This document shows positions 1 to 9,179 of a DNA stretch of 64,000 nucleotides, piece after piece; position 1 is the stretch's first letter; each line of letters opens with the position of its first letter. The stretch comes from Bin55 sp009840545 (GTDB lineage: Bacteria > Pseudomonadota > Gammaproteobacteria > Pseudomonadales > Azotimanducaceae), in the NCBI GenBank assembly GCA_965208815.1, contig OZ242357.1, positions 806,001 through 870,000 on the forward strand, in the 5' to 3' direction. A program made the translations under genes and the position numbers. A model generated the notes under the pieces. The model was not told where the DNA came from and did no database searches. It saw nothing but the letters and a program-made list of their open reading frames with translations.

Positions 1-2
1 CC

Positions 3-713
3 GAAGTTGCTCATCGCTACCTAGATTCTCTAACCAATCTTGATCGTCCAGGAGTTTGTGTCCACGACCAGTCCTTTCATGAAGGAATAGTCGGTCTGAT
101 CGCAAGCCAAGTTGTCGGACGGCTAAACCGACCCGCAGTTGTGTTTGCGGATGCGCAAGATGGACTGGCCGAGTACATCAAAGGCTCTGCTCGGAGCGTC
201 GCAAACATCCACATTCGAGACGTGCTTGCAGATATCGATTCTCAGTATCCCAATCTGTTGATTTCTTACGGTGGTCATGCCATGGCAGCGGGTGTGACGA
301 TCCATAAAGCTAGTTTCGAACGATTCTCTTCACTGTTCGAGAAGGCTGTTGCGGCTAGAGCGGCAAGCGAAACCTTTAGTGATGTGCTCTATACGGATGG
401 AGAACTCGACGACGAGTACTTGACCTTGCAGCTAGTACGGTCAATCAACGATTGGGGTCCATGGGGAAAGGACTTCGATCCACCTTTGTTTCACGGTTCG
501 TTTGATATCGTAAACCAGCAAGTCGTGGGTAAGGGTAGACACATCAAGATGGTGTTGAAACAGCATCGAAAACTCGTCGACGCGATTGCCTTCAATCATG
601 GATCAATTGATGCTGAAAGAGTTGAGGTAGCCTATCGTCCAACTGGAAATAGTTTTCGAGGATCTACAACTCTCCAGTTGGTTGTCGAGTGTGTTCAACC
701 AGAGACGACCTAG
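3..713 (+). CDS. recJ: Single-stranded-DNA-specific exonuclease RecJ, C-terminal part
   Basis: This is the 3' part of recJ; the 5' end lies before the window and the frame is open from base 3. RecJ degrades single-stranded DNA 5' to 3' in recombination and mismatch repair. The visible part begins inside the DHHA1 domain, with the stretch EGIVGLIASQVVGRLNRPAV and the glycine-rich LISYGGHAMAAGVT near bases 255-300, which contacts nucleic acid in this family. The OB-fold region that follows DHHA1 in RecJ closes the protein. About 236 residues of a protein usually near 570 are present. The DDH/DHH metal-binding phosphoesterase motifs are outside the window. It precedes prfB, as in many gammaproteobacteria. 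Confidence 0.93.
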   Translation, partial: EVAHRYLDSLTNLDRPGVCVHDQSFHEGIVGLIASQVVGRLNRPAVVFADAQDGLAEYIKGSARSVANIHIRDVLADIDSQYPNLLISYGGHAMAAGVTIHKASFERFSSLFEKAVAARAASETFSDVLYTDGELDDEYLTLQLVRSINDWGPWGKDFDPPLFHGSFDIVNQQVVGKGRHIKMVLKQHRKLVDAIAFNHGSIDAERVEVAYRPTGNSFRGSTTLQLVVECVQPETT

Positions 714-795
714 TTCCTCTCGGAGAATTCACAGAGCACTGGCGTTCTCGGTCATAGAACAGCATGATCCTGAGCAGGTGCAACTTAACAAGTGC

Positions 796-801
796 TAAAA
801 T
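796..801 (+). promoter_or_regulatory. Possible -10 element upstream of prfB
   Basis: TAAAAT in the context GCTAAAATCCC resembles a sigma70 -10 box and lies about 110 bases before the prfB start. No convincing -35 box is seen at 16-18 bases upstream, so this is tentative. The leader between it and prfB would be long. Confidence 0.25.
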
Positions 802-908
802 CCCGCAGCTCAAACGCAGCAATGCGGTGCTTCGACAGCGCTGAGCCGTGTCCAATCTTAGTTCCGGGAAACGGACACCGACCTCTTACCTGTACACATG
901 GCGAAACA

Positions 909-2007
909 ATGGCTGAAATTAGCTCGATACGAGAAAGAATCAAGGACATTCGCACCCGCATGTTTGTGCTAAGAGACTCTCTTTGACTATGAGAAAAGCA
1001 AGGAGAGGCTAGAAGAGGTCGATCTTCAACTGTCTGAACCCGACACCTGGTCTGACCAACAACTCTCGGAATCTCTCTCTAAAGAACGAGCACGACTGAC
1101 TGAATCCGTTATAGGAATGGACAGTGTTGAAGCTCGAGTTGAAGAAGCTGACGAACTTGCTGAGATTGCAGCGGAAGAACAAGAGCAAGAGGTCCTCACC
1201 GAAGTTGCATCAGAATTGGAGTCCATTGATATCCATCTCAAGTCGATGGAGTTTAAGAAGATGTTCTCGAACGAACTGGATTCTCAAAATGCATATGTCG
1301 ACATTCAGTTCGGAGAAGGTGGAACCGAGTCGCAAGACTGGGCGAATATGCTCCTTCGCATGTATCTTCAATGGTGCGAGAAGCACAACTACAAGGCAAC
1401 AATTCTTGAATTATCCGAGGGCGACGTGGCGGGTATCCGAAGTTCGACAGTGCAAGTTGTAGGAGATTATGCCTACGGGTGGCTTCGTACTGAGAGCGGA
1501 GTGCATCGATTGGTGCGTAATTCTCCCTTTGACTCGAATCACCGTCGACACACTTCGTTTGCATCGGTGTTCGTGTACGCAGAAATCGATGACGAAGTAG
1601 AAGTGGAGATCGACCCTAGCGATGTGAGAACTGACACATATCGTGCAAGTGGAGCAGGAGGCCAACATGTGAATCAGACCGACTCGGCTGTTCGTTTGAC
1701 CCATGTCCCCACCAATACTGTAGTTCAGTGCCAGAGTGAACGCTCGCAACACAAGAATCGAGCTCAAGCTTGGAAGCAACTTCGTGCCAAGCTCTACAGC
1801 GTCTTGTTACAGGAAAAAATGGAACAACAACAAGCTATTGAAGACTCCAAACCCAACATCGGATTTGGAAGCCAGATTCGATCCTATGTGCTCGATCAGT
1901 CGCGCGTAAAAGATCATAGGACTGGTGCAGAACGTGGAGATCCTTCGCGAGTATTGGATGGCGATATTTCATCGTTTATGGAAGCTAGCTTGATTGCGAG
2001 TTTGTAA
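909..2007 (+). CDS. prfB: Peptide chain release factor 2, made by programmed +1 frameshift
   Basis: RF2 recognises UGA and UAA stop codons and triggers peptide release on the ribosome. Translation starts at ATG 909 and reads 25 codons to CTT TGA (981-986). A +1 shift at CTTTGAC resumes at GAC (985) and continues to TAA (2005-2007), giving 365 residues, the same as E. coli RF2. The stop-codon recognition tripeptide SPF falls at residues 205-207 and the catalytic GGQ at 250-252, both at the E. coli positions. The shift is autoregulatory in known bacteria: low RF2 favours it. The usual internal Shine-Dalgarno AGGGGG just before the slip site is only AGAGAC here. The TAA overlaps the lysS ATG by one base, suggesting coupling. 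Confidence 0.96.
970..987 (+). promoter_or_regulatory. prfB +1 frameshift site
   Basis: The slip sequence CTTTGAC occupies 981-987, with UGA as the in-frame stop. The upstream stimulator, AGGGGG in E. coli, is reduced to a purine-rich AAGAGA-type stretch (971-976), which pairs poorly with the anti-Shine-Dalgarno sequence. The slip site itself is fully conserved. Confidence 0.9.
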
Positions 2008-3491
2008 TGGACGATCGAAATGAAGCTGTTACGCGACGACGAAAACTGAATTCGTTGCGGGAAACATCGAACGCTTTCACCAACCAATTTAGGCGGACAC
2101 ACAGTGCGGACATCTTGCAAACAAAGTTTGCAGAAAAGACGAAAGAGCAATTGAGTGACGATCCTTTTGTCACGTCTGTTGCAGGAAGAGTTGTTTTGCG
2201 AAGAGTCATGGGCAAGGCTAGTTTCATTACTCTTCGAGACGGATCAGGCACGATTCAGTGTTATCTGCGCAAGGACGGGTTAGACGCAACAAGCTACGAA
2301 GAGTTTGTTGAACTTTCGGACCTTGGCGACATTGTCGCCGTTACGGGCACTGTGATGAGAACTAACAAGGGAGAGCTTACTGTTGAGGCTTCGAGCTTTC
2401 AAGTTCTGGTCAAGTCTCTGCAGCCCTTTCCTGACAAGTTTCATGGAATCGAAGACTCGGAGCTCAAGTATCGGCGGAGGTATGTTGACCTAATTGCTAA
2501 TGATCAGTCGCGAAGCGTGTTTGCCAAACGAAGTGCGATTGTTAAAGAGTTGCGTCGATTCTTCGATGATCGCGACTTCATGGAAGTGGAGACTCCGATG
2601 ATGCACCCCATTCCAGGTGGAGCACTTGCCCGTCCGTTTACTACACATCACAACGCTTTGGATATGGACCTCTACCTTAGAGTTGCACCTGAACTTTACC
2701 TAAAGCGGCTAGTGGTCGGGGGATTTGAACGTGTCTACGAGATCAATCGAAATTTTCGCAATGAAGGTCTTTCTACACGACACAATCCCGAGTTCACAAT
2801 GCTTGAGTTCTATCAAGCGTACGCAACCTTTCGAGAAATGATTGCGCTGACTCGTGAGTTAATGCGCCAGCTGACTTTGTCAATATGTGGGAGTTCAAGG
2901 ATTGAGTTCGACGGACAGGTCTTGGATTTTGAGAGTAGCCCTAGAGAAACGACGATGGCGGAGGCAGTTGCAAGCGAACTAACTTTAGCAAGATCCAACG
3001 ACATTTTCAGAGTAGAGATTCTGCGCACGATGGCCAAAGAACGTTCCGTGGCAATTCCACCAGGAGCGGGGTGGGGTGCCGCTCTCACTGCTTTGTTTGA
3101 ACAGCTGGTCGAACCCAAATTAGTTCAACCAACTTTCGTAACGGAATACCCGATAGAAGTCTCGCCGCTCGCACGCCGAAACGATGCAAATCCCAATGTT
3201 GCAGACCGATTCGAGTACTTTGTGTGTGGTCGTGAAATCGCCAACGGCTTTTCCGAACTCAACGATCCGGACGATCAGGAAGCGCGATTTCAAAGACAGA
3301 GTGAATTGTTAGATAGTGGTGACAAAGAGGCCATGCGTTTCGATTCAGACTTCATACTGGCATTGCAATATGGGATGCCGCCAACCGCCGGTGAGGGCAT
3401 TGGTATCGACCGACTTGTTATGCTTCTAACAGACCGAACAACCATTCGCGACGTGCTCCTGTTTCCACAACTTAAACGCGCACCACAATGA
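2007..3491 (+). CDS. lysS: Lysyl-tRNA synthetase, class II
   Basis: It charges tRNA-Lys with lysine in the cytoplasm. The 494-residue length fits bacterial class II LysRS. The N-terminal OB-fold anticodon-binding domain lies around residues 60-165 (VAGRVVLRRVMGKASFITLR). The catalytic domain carries motif 1 (FMEVETPMMHPIPGGALARP), motif 2 (ERVYEINRNFRNEGLSTRHN) and motif 3 (GIGIDRLVMLLTD) near the C-terminus. It starts at ATG 2007, overlapping the prfB stop, and ends in an ATGA overlap with ung. The prfB-lysS pair is a standard gammaproteobacterial arrangement. Confidence 0.97.
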   Translation: MDDRNEAVTRRRKLNSLRETSNAFTNQFRRTHSADILQTKFAEKTKEQLSDDPFVTSVAGRVVLRRVMGKASFITLRDGSGTIQCYLRKDGLDATSYEEFVELSDLGDIVAVTGTVMRTNKGELTVEASSFQVLVKSLQPFPDKFHGIEDSELKYRRRYVDLIANDQSRSVFAKRSAIVKELRRFFDDRDFMEVETPMMHPIPGGALARPFTTHHNALDMDLYLRVAPELYLKRLVVGGFERVYEINRNFRNEGLSTRHNPEFTMLEFYQAYATFREMIALTRELMRQLTLSICGSSRIEFDGQVLDFESSPRETTMAEAVASELTLARSNDIFRVEILRTMAKERSVAIPPGAGWGAALTALFEQLVEPKLVQPTFVTEYPIEVSPLARRNDANPNVADRFEYFVCGREIANGFSELNDPDDQEARFQRQSELLDSGDKEAMRFDSDFILALQYGMPPTAGEGIGIDRLVMLLTDRTTIRDVLLFPQLKRAPQ

Positions 3492-4198
3492 GCGTTTCGC
3501 TGGAGCGCGTCAAATTGGACGCGACCTGGAAAGAAGCTCTTCGAAGTGAATTCACTGCAGGTTACATGTCGAAACTGCGCACTTTCTTACTAAATGAAGT
3601 GCGAGCAGGCAAGCGCATACACCCACCCATGTCCAAGATGTTCGCCGCAATGGATCTATGCCCTCTTGACCGAGTAAGAGTGGTCATCATTGGCCAAGAC
3701 CCCTATCATGGGCCAAACCAAGCACACGGTCTTTGTTTCAGTGTGAGCGCTGGCGTGACTCCACCTCCATCACTTGTAAATATTCTCAGTGAAATACATC
3801 AGGAGTTTGGAGTTCAAGGCGGAGATGCCGGCTCTTTTCCACTGAGAGGCTGTCTTGAACCATGGGCTAAGCAAGGGGTCTTGCTTTTGAATTCTGTGCT
3901 TACGGTCGTAGAAGGACGAGCGGGCTCACATCAAGGAGTGGGATGGGAGAGATTCACTGACCAGATTGTGTCAGTGGTGAATGAACAGTGCCAGCACGTT
4001 GTCTTTCTTCTTTGGGGCGCAGCAGCAAAAAGAAAAGCTGATGTCGTCGATCGAACGAGGCACCTAGTGCTGGAATCTTCACATCCGTCGCCACTCTCAG
4101 CCCATCGAGGCTTCATGGGGTGTGGGCACTTTGTCGCTGCGAATCAATATCTATTATCGAAAGGACATGACGCCATCGACTGGTTAGCCGTTGCATGA
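3488..4198 (+). CDS. ung: Uracil-DNA glycosylase, family 1
   Basis: It removes uracil from DNA to start base-excision repair. It is 236 residues long, close to E. coli Ung (229). The water-activating motif GQDPYHGPNQAHGL places the catalytic aspartate at residue 71, and the C-terminal DNA-intercalation motif HPSPLSAHRGF is intact. The start ATG overlaps the lysS stop (ATGA), so translation is probably coupled. The protein runs into the following YciO-family gene with almost no gap. Confidence 0.96.
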   Translation: MSVSLERVKLDATWKEALRSEFTAGYMSKLRTFLLNEVRAGKRIHPPMSKMFAAMDLCPLDRVRVVIIGQDPYHGPNQAHGLCFSVSAGVTPPPSLVNILSEIHQEFGVQGGDAGSFPLRGCLEPWAKQGVLLLNSVLTVVEGRAGSHQGVGWERFTDQIVSVVNEQCQHVVFLLWGAAAKRKADVVDRTRHLVLESSHPSPLSAHRGFMGCGHFVAANQYLLSKGHDAIDWLAVA

Positions 4199-4205
4199 GA
4201 CTTCT

Positions 4206-4832
4206 ATGAGCCAATACTTTGAAGTGCATCCAACACACCCGCAAACCCGATTAACCAATCAGGCGGCGGAAATTGTTAGGAATGGTGGGATTATCGTCTA
4301 CCCTACGGACACGACTTACGCCGTGGGTTGTCGTCTTCTCGATAGTGCTGGTCTGAACAGAATACGCACTATTCGAAAGTTGAAACCCAACCATCTGTTG
4401 ACCATAGTTTGCAAAGACCTATCGGAACTCTCGAACTACGCTCAAGTTGACAACCCGAGCTATAGGATGATTAGAAGGCATACGCCTGGACCCTTTACGT
4501 TCATTTTGAAAGCAACACGTGATGTACCCCGCAAAGTTGCGAGTAGCAATCGCGGAACCGTTGGACTTCGAATACCTGATTCCCCAATTGCAATGAGTTT
4601 CCTGGATGCATTGCAAGAACCGGTACTCTCCACGTCATTAGTATTACCGGGTGAGGAAGACGCGATGTGCGATCCGCAAGCAATTCGGGAACGACTCGAG
4701 CATCAAGTTGACGTGATCATCGACGGAGGAATCTTAGGGTCGGAACCTTCGACACTGGTAGATTTGGTCGATTCGCTTCCGACGGTTACACGACAAGGCA
4801 GAGGTGTCCTACAGACTCAAACGGACGGATAG
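4206..4832 (+). CDS. yciO: YciO-type Sua5/YrdC-domain protein
   Basis: The protein is a single YrdC/Sua5 domain with the start MSQYFEVHPTHPQTRLTNQA, very close to E. coli YciO, including the KPNHLLTIVCKDLSELSNY and STSLVLPG stretches. Sua5/TsaC proteins make threonylcarbamoyl-AMP for tRNA t6A, but YciO proteins are a separate subgroup whose cellular role is less certain. I chose ATG 4206 rather than the longer frame beginning at 4191 because it matches the conserved N-terminus. It sits between ung and trpS, and the start of trpS lies shortly after its stop. Confidence 0.88.
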   Translation: MSQYFEVHPTHPQTRLTNQAAEIVRNGGIIVYPTDTTYAVGCRLLDSAGLNRIRTIRKLKPNHLLTIVCKDLSELSNYAQVDNPSYRMIRRHTPGPFTFILKATRDVPRKVASSNRGTVGLRIPDSPIAMSFLDALQEPVLSTSLVLPGEEDAMCDPQAIRERLEHQVDVIIDGGILGSEPSTLVDLVDSLPTVTRQGRGVLQTQTDG

Positions 4833-4863
4833 CCTAAGTCCCACAGAAGAGAGAGCAAGGAAA

Positions 4864-6078
4864 GTGAGCAACGGACAATTGGACAACCGTGTCGTCTCAG
4901 GAATGAGACCAACGGGGAGATTGCATATTGGACACTATCACGGTGCTTTGAAGAATTGGGCACAACTGCAGCACCAACACGACTGCTTCTTTTTTGTGGC
5001 TGATTGGCATGCCTTGACGACGTCCTACAACGAGACTGAGACCATCGAACAGAACACTTACGAAATGCTCATCGACTGGTTTGCAAGCGGCGTCTCTCCG
5101 TCGGCATGTACTGTGTTCGTTCAAAGCAAAGTTCCCGAGCATGCTGAGCTCTTTGTCTTATTGTCGATGGTGACTCCTTTACCGTGGCTCGAGCGAGTTC
5201 CCACATATAAGGACACAATTCGAAGGCTCAACGATAAGAATCTCAATACCTTCGGTTTCTTGGGCTATCCCGTATTGCAGGCGGCGGACATCTTGATGTA
5301 TCGGGGTGGAAAAGTTCCAGTTGGTGCAGACCAAGAAGCCCATGTAGAAGTTTCGCGAGACATTGCAAGAGCTTTCAACTGGAATTTTGGTCGCGACGAA
5401 GAGTGGCAGTCACTTGCGCAAAAGGCACTTGGTCGAATTCCAAAGAAAATCGCCCGTCAGTATGAGACCTGGCGCAAACAGTATGTCGAACACGGAGTCG
5501 ACGAAAAGTTGGAGGCTGCCCGAGCCCTAGTATTCGAACAATCCCACCTCTCTCATGACGAGCAAGAGAGATTGATTGGCTACCTAGAAGATGGCGGTCG
5601 CATTGTCCTTCCGGAACCGGAAGTGTTGCTGACGGACACGCCAAGGGTTCCTGGCCTGAACGGCGAGAAGATGTCGAAGTCTTACAACAACGCTGTATTA
5701 ATGCGGGAAGAGCCGAACGCACTTGAAGCAAAAATTCGCACAATGCAAACGGATCCAGCCCGAGTTCGCCGAAGCGATCCAGGCGACCCAAGTAAGTGTC
5801 CTGTCTACGATCTCCACAAGATCTATTCGAACGAGGACACTTTGTCATGGGCTGCAAATGGTTGCAAGTCGGCGGGAATTGGTTGTATTGATTGCAAGGG
5901 ACCACTTATCGACTCGCTCAATGCAGAACAGACCGAGTTTCACGAACGCGCTACACCTTACGTTGAGGATCGAAATTTGATTCGAAACATCATCGAGAAG
6001 GGATCGGAAAAAGCCCGAATAGTGGCGAAGGAGACATTAGAAGACGTGCGTTCTGCAGTAGGAATTTCGTTTCGATGA
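4864..6078 (+). CDS. trpS: Tryptophanyl-tRNA synthetase
   Basis: It attaches tryptophan to tRNA-Trp. The class I signatures are present: RLHIGHYHG (HIGH) near the N-terminus and GEKMSKSYNNAV (KMSKS) past the middle. About 404 residues is longer than the E. coli enzyme (334) and resembles the longer form found in some other proteobacteria; the extra length lies between the Rossmann core and KMSKS (around RQYETWRKQYVEHGVDEK). The frame is open from GTG 4804, but I prefer GTG 4864, which has AAGGA just before it and avoids a 29-base overlap with the gene upstream. The end overlaps scpA as ATGA. Confidence 0.93.
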   Translation: MSNGQLDNRVVSGMRPTGRLHIGHYHGALKNWAQLQHQHDCFFFVADWHALTTSYNETETIEQNTYEMLIDWFASGVSPSACTVFVQSKVPEHAELFVLLSMVTPLPWLERVPTYKDTIRRLNDKNLNTFGFLGYPVLQAADILMYRGGKVPVGADQEAHVEVSRDIARAFNWNFGRDEEWQSLAQKALGRIPKKIARQYETWRKQYVEHGVDEKLEAARALVFEQSHLSHDEQERLIGYLEDGGRIVLPEPEVLLTDTPRVPGLNGEKMSKSYNNAVLMREEPNALEAKIRTMQTDPARVRRSDPGDPSKCPVYDLHKIYSNEDTLSWAANGCKSAGIGCIDCKGPLIDSLNAEQTEFHERATPYVEDRNLIRNIIEKGSEKARIVAKETLEDVRSAVGISFR

Positions 6079-6881
6079 GTGACACGGTGGACGAACAAGC
6101 CTTAGCGGAAGACTCTCTCGTCGTACAGCACGACTATCCGCTACCTGATGACCTGTTTATTCCACCCGATGCTCTGATCGTCATCTTGGAGGCTTTCGAA
6201 GGGCCTCTAGACCTGCTGCTGTATCTCATTCGAAGAAAAAACCTCGACATTTTGGACATTCCCGTTGCCGAGGTAACCGAACAATATATGGCTTACATCG
6301 ACGTCTTAACGTCGTTACGCTTGGAGCTTGCTGGGGACTATCTGGTGATGGCTGCAACCCTTGCGGAGCTCAAATCGCGAATGTTGCTTCCTCGCAGAAA
6401 TGAAGACTCGGAGGAAGAGGAGGATCCTCGGGCTGAACTCGTTCGCAGGTTGTTGGAGTACGAAGTGTTCCAAAAAGCCGCTGAGGGAATCGACGAACTT
6501 CCAAGGGTCGATAGAGACATCTTTGTAGTCTCTGTGGAACGATCGGATGAACCAATCGAAATCGAGCCTCCAAGAGTGGAACTTCGGGAGCTTTTGGTTG
6601 CATTTTCGGAAGTGCTGGAACGCGACAATCTGCGAAGCCCGCACTCCATAGATGTGGAGTCTCTCTCTGTTCGAGAACGAATGACTAGTCTCTTGAGTTT
6701 GCTCTCAGTCAAAGACGGATACTTATCTTTTCTTGAACTGATTAACGTTTCTGAACGTCGAGAAGGAGCAGTGGTCACACTGTTGGCCTTGCTTGAACTC
6801 CTTCGAGACGGTTTGATTTCGGTTGTGCAACACGGATCCTATGAACCCATTTTTGTCGCACGTACAAACGAAATCGGTTAG
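6075..6881 (+). CDS. scpA: Segregation and condensation protein A
   Basis: ScpA is the kleisin that bridges the SMC ATPase heads and, with ScpB, condenses and segregates the chromosome. The family signature FEGPLDLLLYLIRRKNLDIL lies after a 30-residue N-terminal extension, followed by LAGDYLVMAATLAELKSRML and a C-terminal winged-helix region. It is 268 residues. It overlaps the trpS stop (ATGA) and is followed 12 bases later by scpB. No smc gene is visible in the window. Confidence 0.95.
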   Translation: MSDTVDEQALAEDSLVVQHDYPLPDDLFIPPDALIVILEAFEGPLDLLLYLIRRKNLDILDIPVAEVTEQYMAYIDVLTSLRLELAGDYLVMAATLAELKSRMLLPRRNEDSEEEEDPRAELVRRLLEYEVFQKAAEGIDELPRVDRDIFVVSVERSDEPIEIEPPRVELRELLVAFSEVLERDNLRSPHSIDVESLSVRERMTSLLSLLSVKDGYLSFLELINVSERREGAVVTLLALLELLRDGLISVVQHGSYEPIFVARTNEIG

Positions 6882-6893
6882 GCAACTGCTCTG

Positions 6894-7469
6894 ATGATTG
6901 AACTGAATGAAGTACGGAAGGCCATTGAGGCATTGCTTCTTGTAGCCGAAGACCCTCTAAGTCGGGGCCAGCTATCCAATTTGCTCAAGGAAAGCGACGG
7001 AGACGATGACAATGTTGCTGTAGCCCAATTGATTGATGAATCGTTGAATCTCATCCGCGAAGACTGTGCCGATCGTGCTTACGAGCTTGTCGAGGTCGGT
7101 TCAGGATTTCGAATGCAGGTAAAACCTGAATTCAATAAATGGATCGCCAAGTTGTGGATGCAGCGTCCAAGACGCTATTCTCGTGCGCTACTTGAAACTC
7201 TCGCACTGATCGCGTATAGGCAACCAATTACGCGAGGAGAAATTGAACAGGTCCGAGGAGTTGCAGTTAGTTCCTACACACTGCGGACACTTGTAGATCG
7301 TGGTTGGATACGTGAGCTTGGTCAAAAGGAGCTACCCGGTCGACCGATGATGTATGGGACGACACGATACTTCTTGGACTACTTCAGTCTAAAGTCTCTC
7401 GACGATTTGCCCCCGCTGCGTGAGTTGCAAGAGTCCGCGGCCGAGACGTTGGATCCGGTCCCCCAATAG
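6894..7469 (+). CDS. scpB: Segregation and condensation protein B
   Basis: ScpB is a tandem winged-helix dimer that binds the kleisin ScpA in the SMC complex. The 191-residue protein shows the family sequence RRYSRALLETLALIAYRQPI and TRGEIEQVRGVAVSSYTLRT, then a Gly/Pro-rich LPGRPMMYGTTRYFLDYFSL. It lies directly after scpA and before rluB, the usual scpA-scpB-rluB order of gammaproteobacteria. Confidence 0.95.
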   Translation: MIELNEVRKAIEALLLVAEDPLSRGQLSNLLKESDGDDDNVAVAQLIDESLNLIREDCADRAYELVEVGSGFRMQVKPEFNKWIAKLWMQRPRRYSRALLETLALIAYRQPITRGEIEQVRGVAVSSYTLRTLVDRGWIRELGQKELPGRPMMYGTTRYFLDYFSLKSLDDLPPLRELQESAAETLDPVPQ

Positions 7470-7513
7470 ACTGAAGGCCGAATTCGGCTCTAGGATCCTA
7501 ATGCGGAGATTTG

Positions 7514-8359
7514 ATGACAGCGGATACACAAAAACTTCAAAAGGTGCTTGCCGACATGGGTCTTGGATCGCGACGCCAGATGGAGAAATGGATCGATGCG
7601 GGTCGAGTAGCTGTCGACGGTAAAGTAGCTCATCAAGGACAACGTGTTGGCATTGAATCGAAAATCGAGGTGGATGGGAGTCAGTTAAGAAATCTCGATA
7701 CTCCTCGTAATACCCGCATTCTTGTCATGAACAAGAAAGTGGGGGAAATTGTCGCCCGAAAGGATCCCGAGCATCGTCCATCCGTATTCTCGCATTTGCC
7801 GAAATTAGGGGCTGGTCGTTGGATTTCCGTAGGCAGATTGGACCTGAATACAAGTGGACTTCTGCTCTTTACGAATCACGGTTTGGTCGCTCATCGACTC
7901 ATGCACCCCAGCTCTGTCATAGATCGAGAATATGCGGTTCGCGTCATTGGCAAGCTTTCAGATTCCAAGCTCGAGTCCCTTAAGAACGGAGCATTGATAG
8001 ATGATTCTTGGTGTCGATTCTCAGATATTCAGTACTACGATGGATCAGGCTTGAATCATTGGTATCACGTCGTTCTAATGGAAGGGCGTAACAAGGAAGT
8101 CCGAAGGTTGTTTGAACACGTAGGGTCTAAAGTGTCCCGCCTGAAGAGGGTTCGATTCGGTCCCGTAGTGCTTCCAAAGGCGATGCCTGCTGGAAAGCTG
8201 CGTGAAATGGACGCCAGAGATGTGGCAGCAGTGTGTGCGTGGCTGGAAGTACCAACAGTCGTCAAAGACACCACCGATTCCACTCGACGCCACAAGGGTT
8301 CTGTGCTAATTCCTTATCCCGGGCTTGACACTCGGCATCTCGTGTCAAACGAGTCTTAG
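7514..8359 (+). CDS. rluB: 23S rRNA pseudouridine synthase, RluB type
   Basis: RluB converts U2605 of 23S rRNA to pseudouridine in E. coli. The protein has an N-terminal S4 RNA-binding domain (QKVLADMGLGSRRQMEKWID) and a RsuA-family catalytic domain with the aspartate motif GRLDLNTSGLLLFT. Later motifs GRNKEVRRLFEHVG and VSRLKRVRFGPV are conserved. I use ATG 7514, preceded by GGAG, rather than TTG 7511. At about 281 residues it is of normal length. Assignment to RluB rather than RluE/RluF rests on linkage to scpB. Confidence 0.9.
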   Translation: MTADTQKLQKVLADMGLGSRRQMEKWIDAGRVAVDGKVAHQGQRVGIESKIEVDGSQLRNLDTPRNTRILVMNKKVGEIVARKDPEHRPSVFSHLPKLGAGRWISVGRLDLNTSGLLLFTNHGLVAHRLMHPSSVIDREYAVRVIGKLSDSKLESLKNGALIDDSWCRFSDIQYYDGSGLNHWYHVVLMEGRNKEVRRLFEHVGSKVSRLKRVRFGPVVLPKAMPAGKLREMDARDVAAVCAWLEVPTVVKDTTDSTRRHKGSVLIPYPGLDTRHLVSNES

Positions 8360-9108
8360 GGTAAGTTCCAAGAAATCACGTCAAATTTCTGGCCCGTAGT
8401 GCCTCTCGAGTCTGGACCCATGAGATACAAATACAGTGGCATGTGCTCCTCCGGAGTTGGAAGAGTCGCTGGATCTTCCTCTGGATACGCCCGAGCCCTC
8501 ATGGTCGTCCGGGTACCTCCTGGATTTAGGGAGTTGACTCGAATGTTCTTCTCGCTGCTCAGTTCATCTGCCAAGACTTCCATCAAAGATTCCGTAGCGA
8601 ATTTTGAAGCGGAATAGGCACCCCAAAAAGCTCTCCCTTTGCGTCCAACCCCTGAGGAAGTGAGGATCACAGAGGCGTCATCAGATTGACGTAGCAAGGG
8701 GAGTAGAGACTGTGTCACTAGGAACTGGGCGTGAACATTGACTTGGAACACTTGCTGCCAGTCTTGGTAAGGATAGTTCTCGATTGGAACTTTGGGACCC
8801 AGAATGGAGGCGTTGTGCAGTAAGCCGTCAAGGTGTCCGAACACATCGCGAATTCCGTTCTGCAAGTCTGTCGAACTGGAGTCATCAAATCGAGCTAAGT
8901 CTACGGGAACGATGAGAGGGCTGGTTGAACCAAACTGCTTAATCTCGTCGTTGATGGACTCAAGCTTGCTTCGTGTGCGGCCGACAAGTACCACAGAAGC
9001 GCCGTGTTGCGCGAACGTTCTTGCTGCAACTCGCCCAATTCCATCACCAGCACCAGTGACGACGATGACGCGCCCTTTCAAAAGGTCCTCTGTTGGTACG
9101 TAAGACAT
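8356..9108 (-). CDS. Short-chain dehydrogenase, YciK family
   Basis: This is a classical SDR oxidoreductase of 250 residues with the NAD(P)-binding TGAGDGIGR motif near residue 20, NAS around residue 88, the catalytic Ser (LTSSGVGRKG) and YSASK. The N-terminus (LLKGRVIVVTGAG) and C-terminal half resemble E. coli YciK, whose substrate is not known. A strong AGAGGAG ribosome site precedes ATG 9108. It is co-oriented with ubiG; in many gammaproteobacteria gph lies between these two, but here the gap is only 71 bases. The stop overlaps the 3' end of rluB on the opposite strand. Confidence 0.85.
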   Translation of the reverse strand: MSYVPTEDLLKGRVIVVTGAGDGIGRVAARTFAQHGASVVLVGRTRSKLESINDEIKQFGSTSPLIVPVDLARFDDSSSTDLQNGIRDVFGHLDGLLHNASILGPKVPIENYPYQDWQQVFQVNVHAQFLVTQSLLPLLRQSDDASVILTSSGVGRKGRAFWGAYSASKFATESLMEVLADELSSEKNIRVNSLNPGGTRTTMRARAYPEEDPATLPTPEEHMPLYLYLMGPDSRGTTGQKFDVISWNLP

Positions 9109-9179
9109 GGAACTCCTCTTTGGATGAGAGATACGGACAAGCAGTAGCTTGTTTCTGATTCCGCTAAACCCTTGTGTGT

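Noticed and set aside
4804..4863. Longer N-terminus for trpS from GTG 4804
   Set aside because: It would overlap the preceding gene by 29 bases and adds residues unlike TrpRS; GTG 4864 has a Shine-Dalgarno and gives the usual start.
6338..6778. 146-codon minus-strand ORF rich in Ser and Thr
   Set aside because: Antisense to scpA, which has an unambiguous family match.
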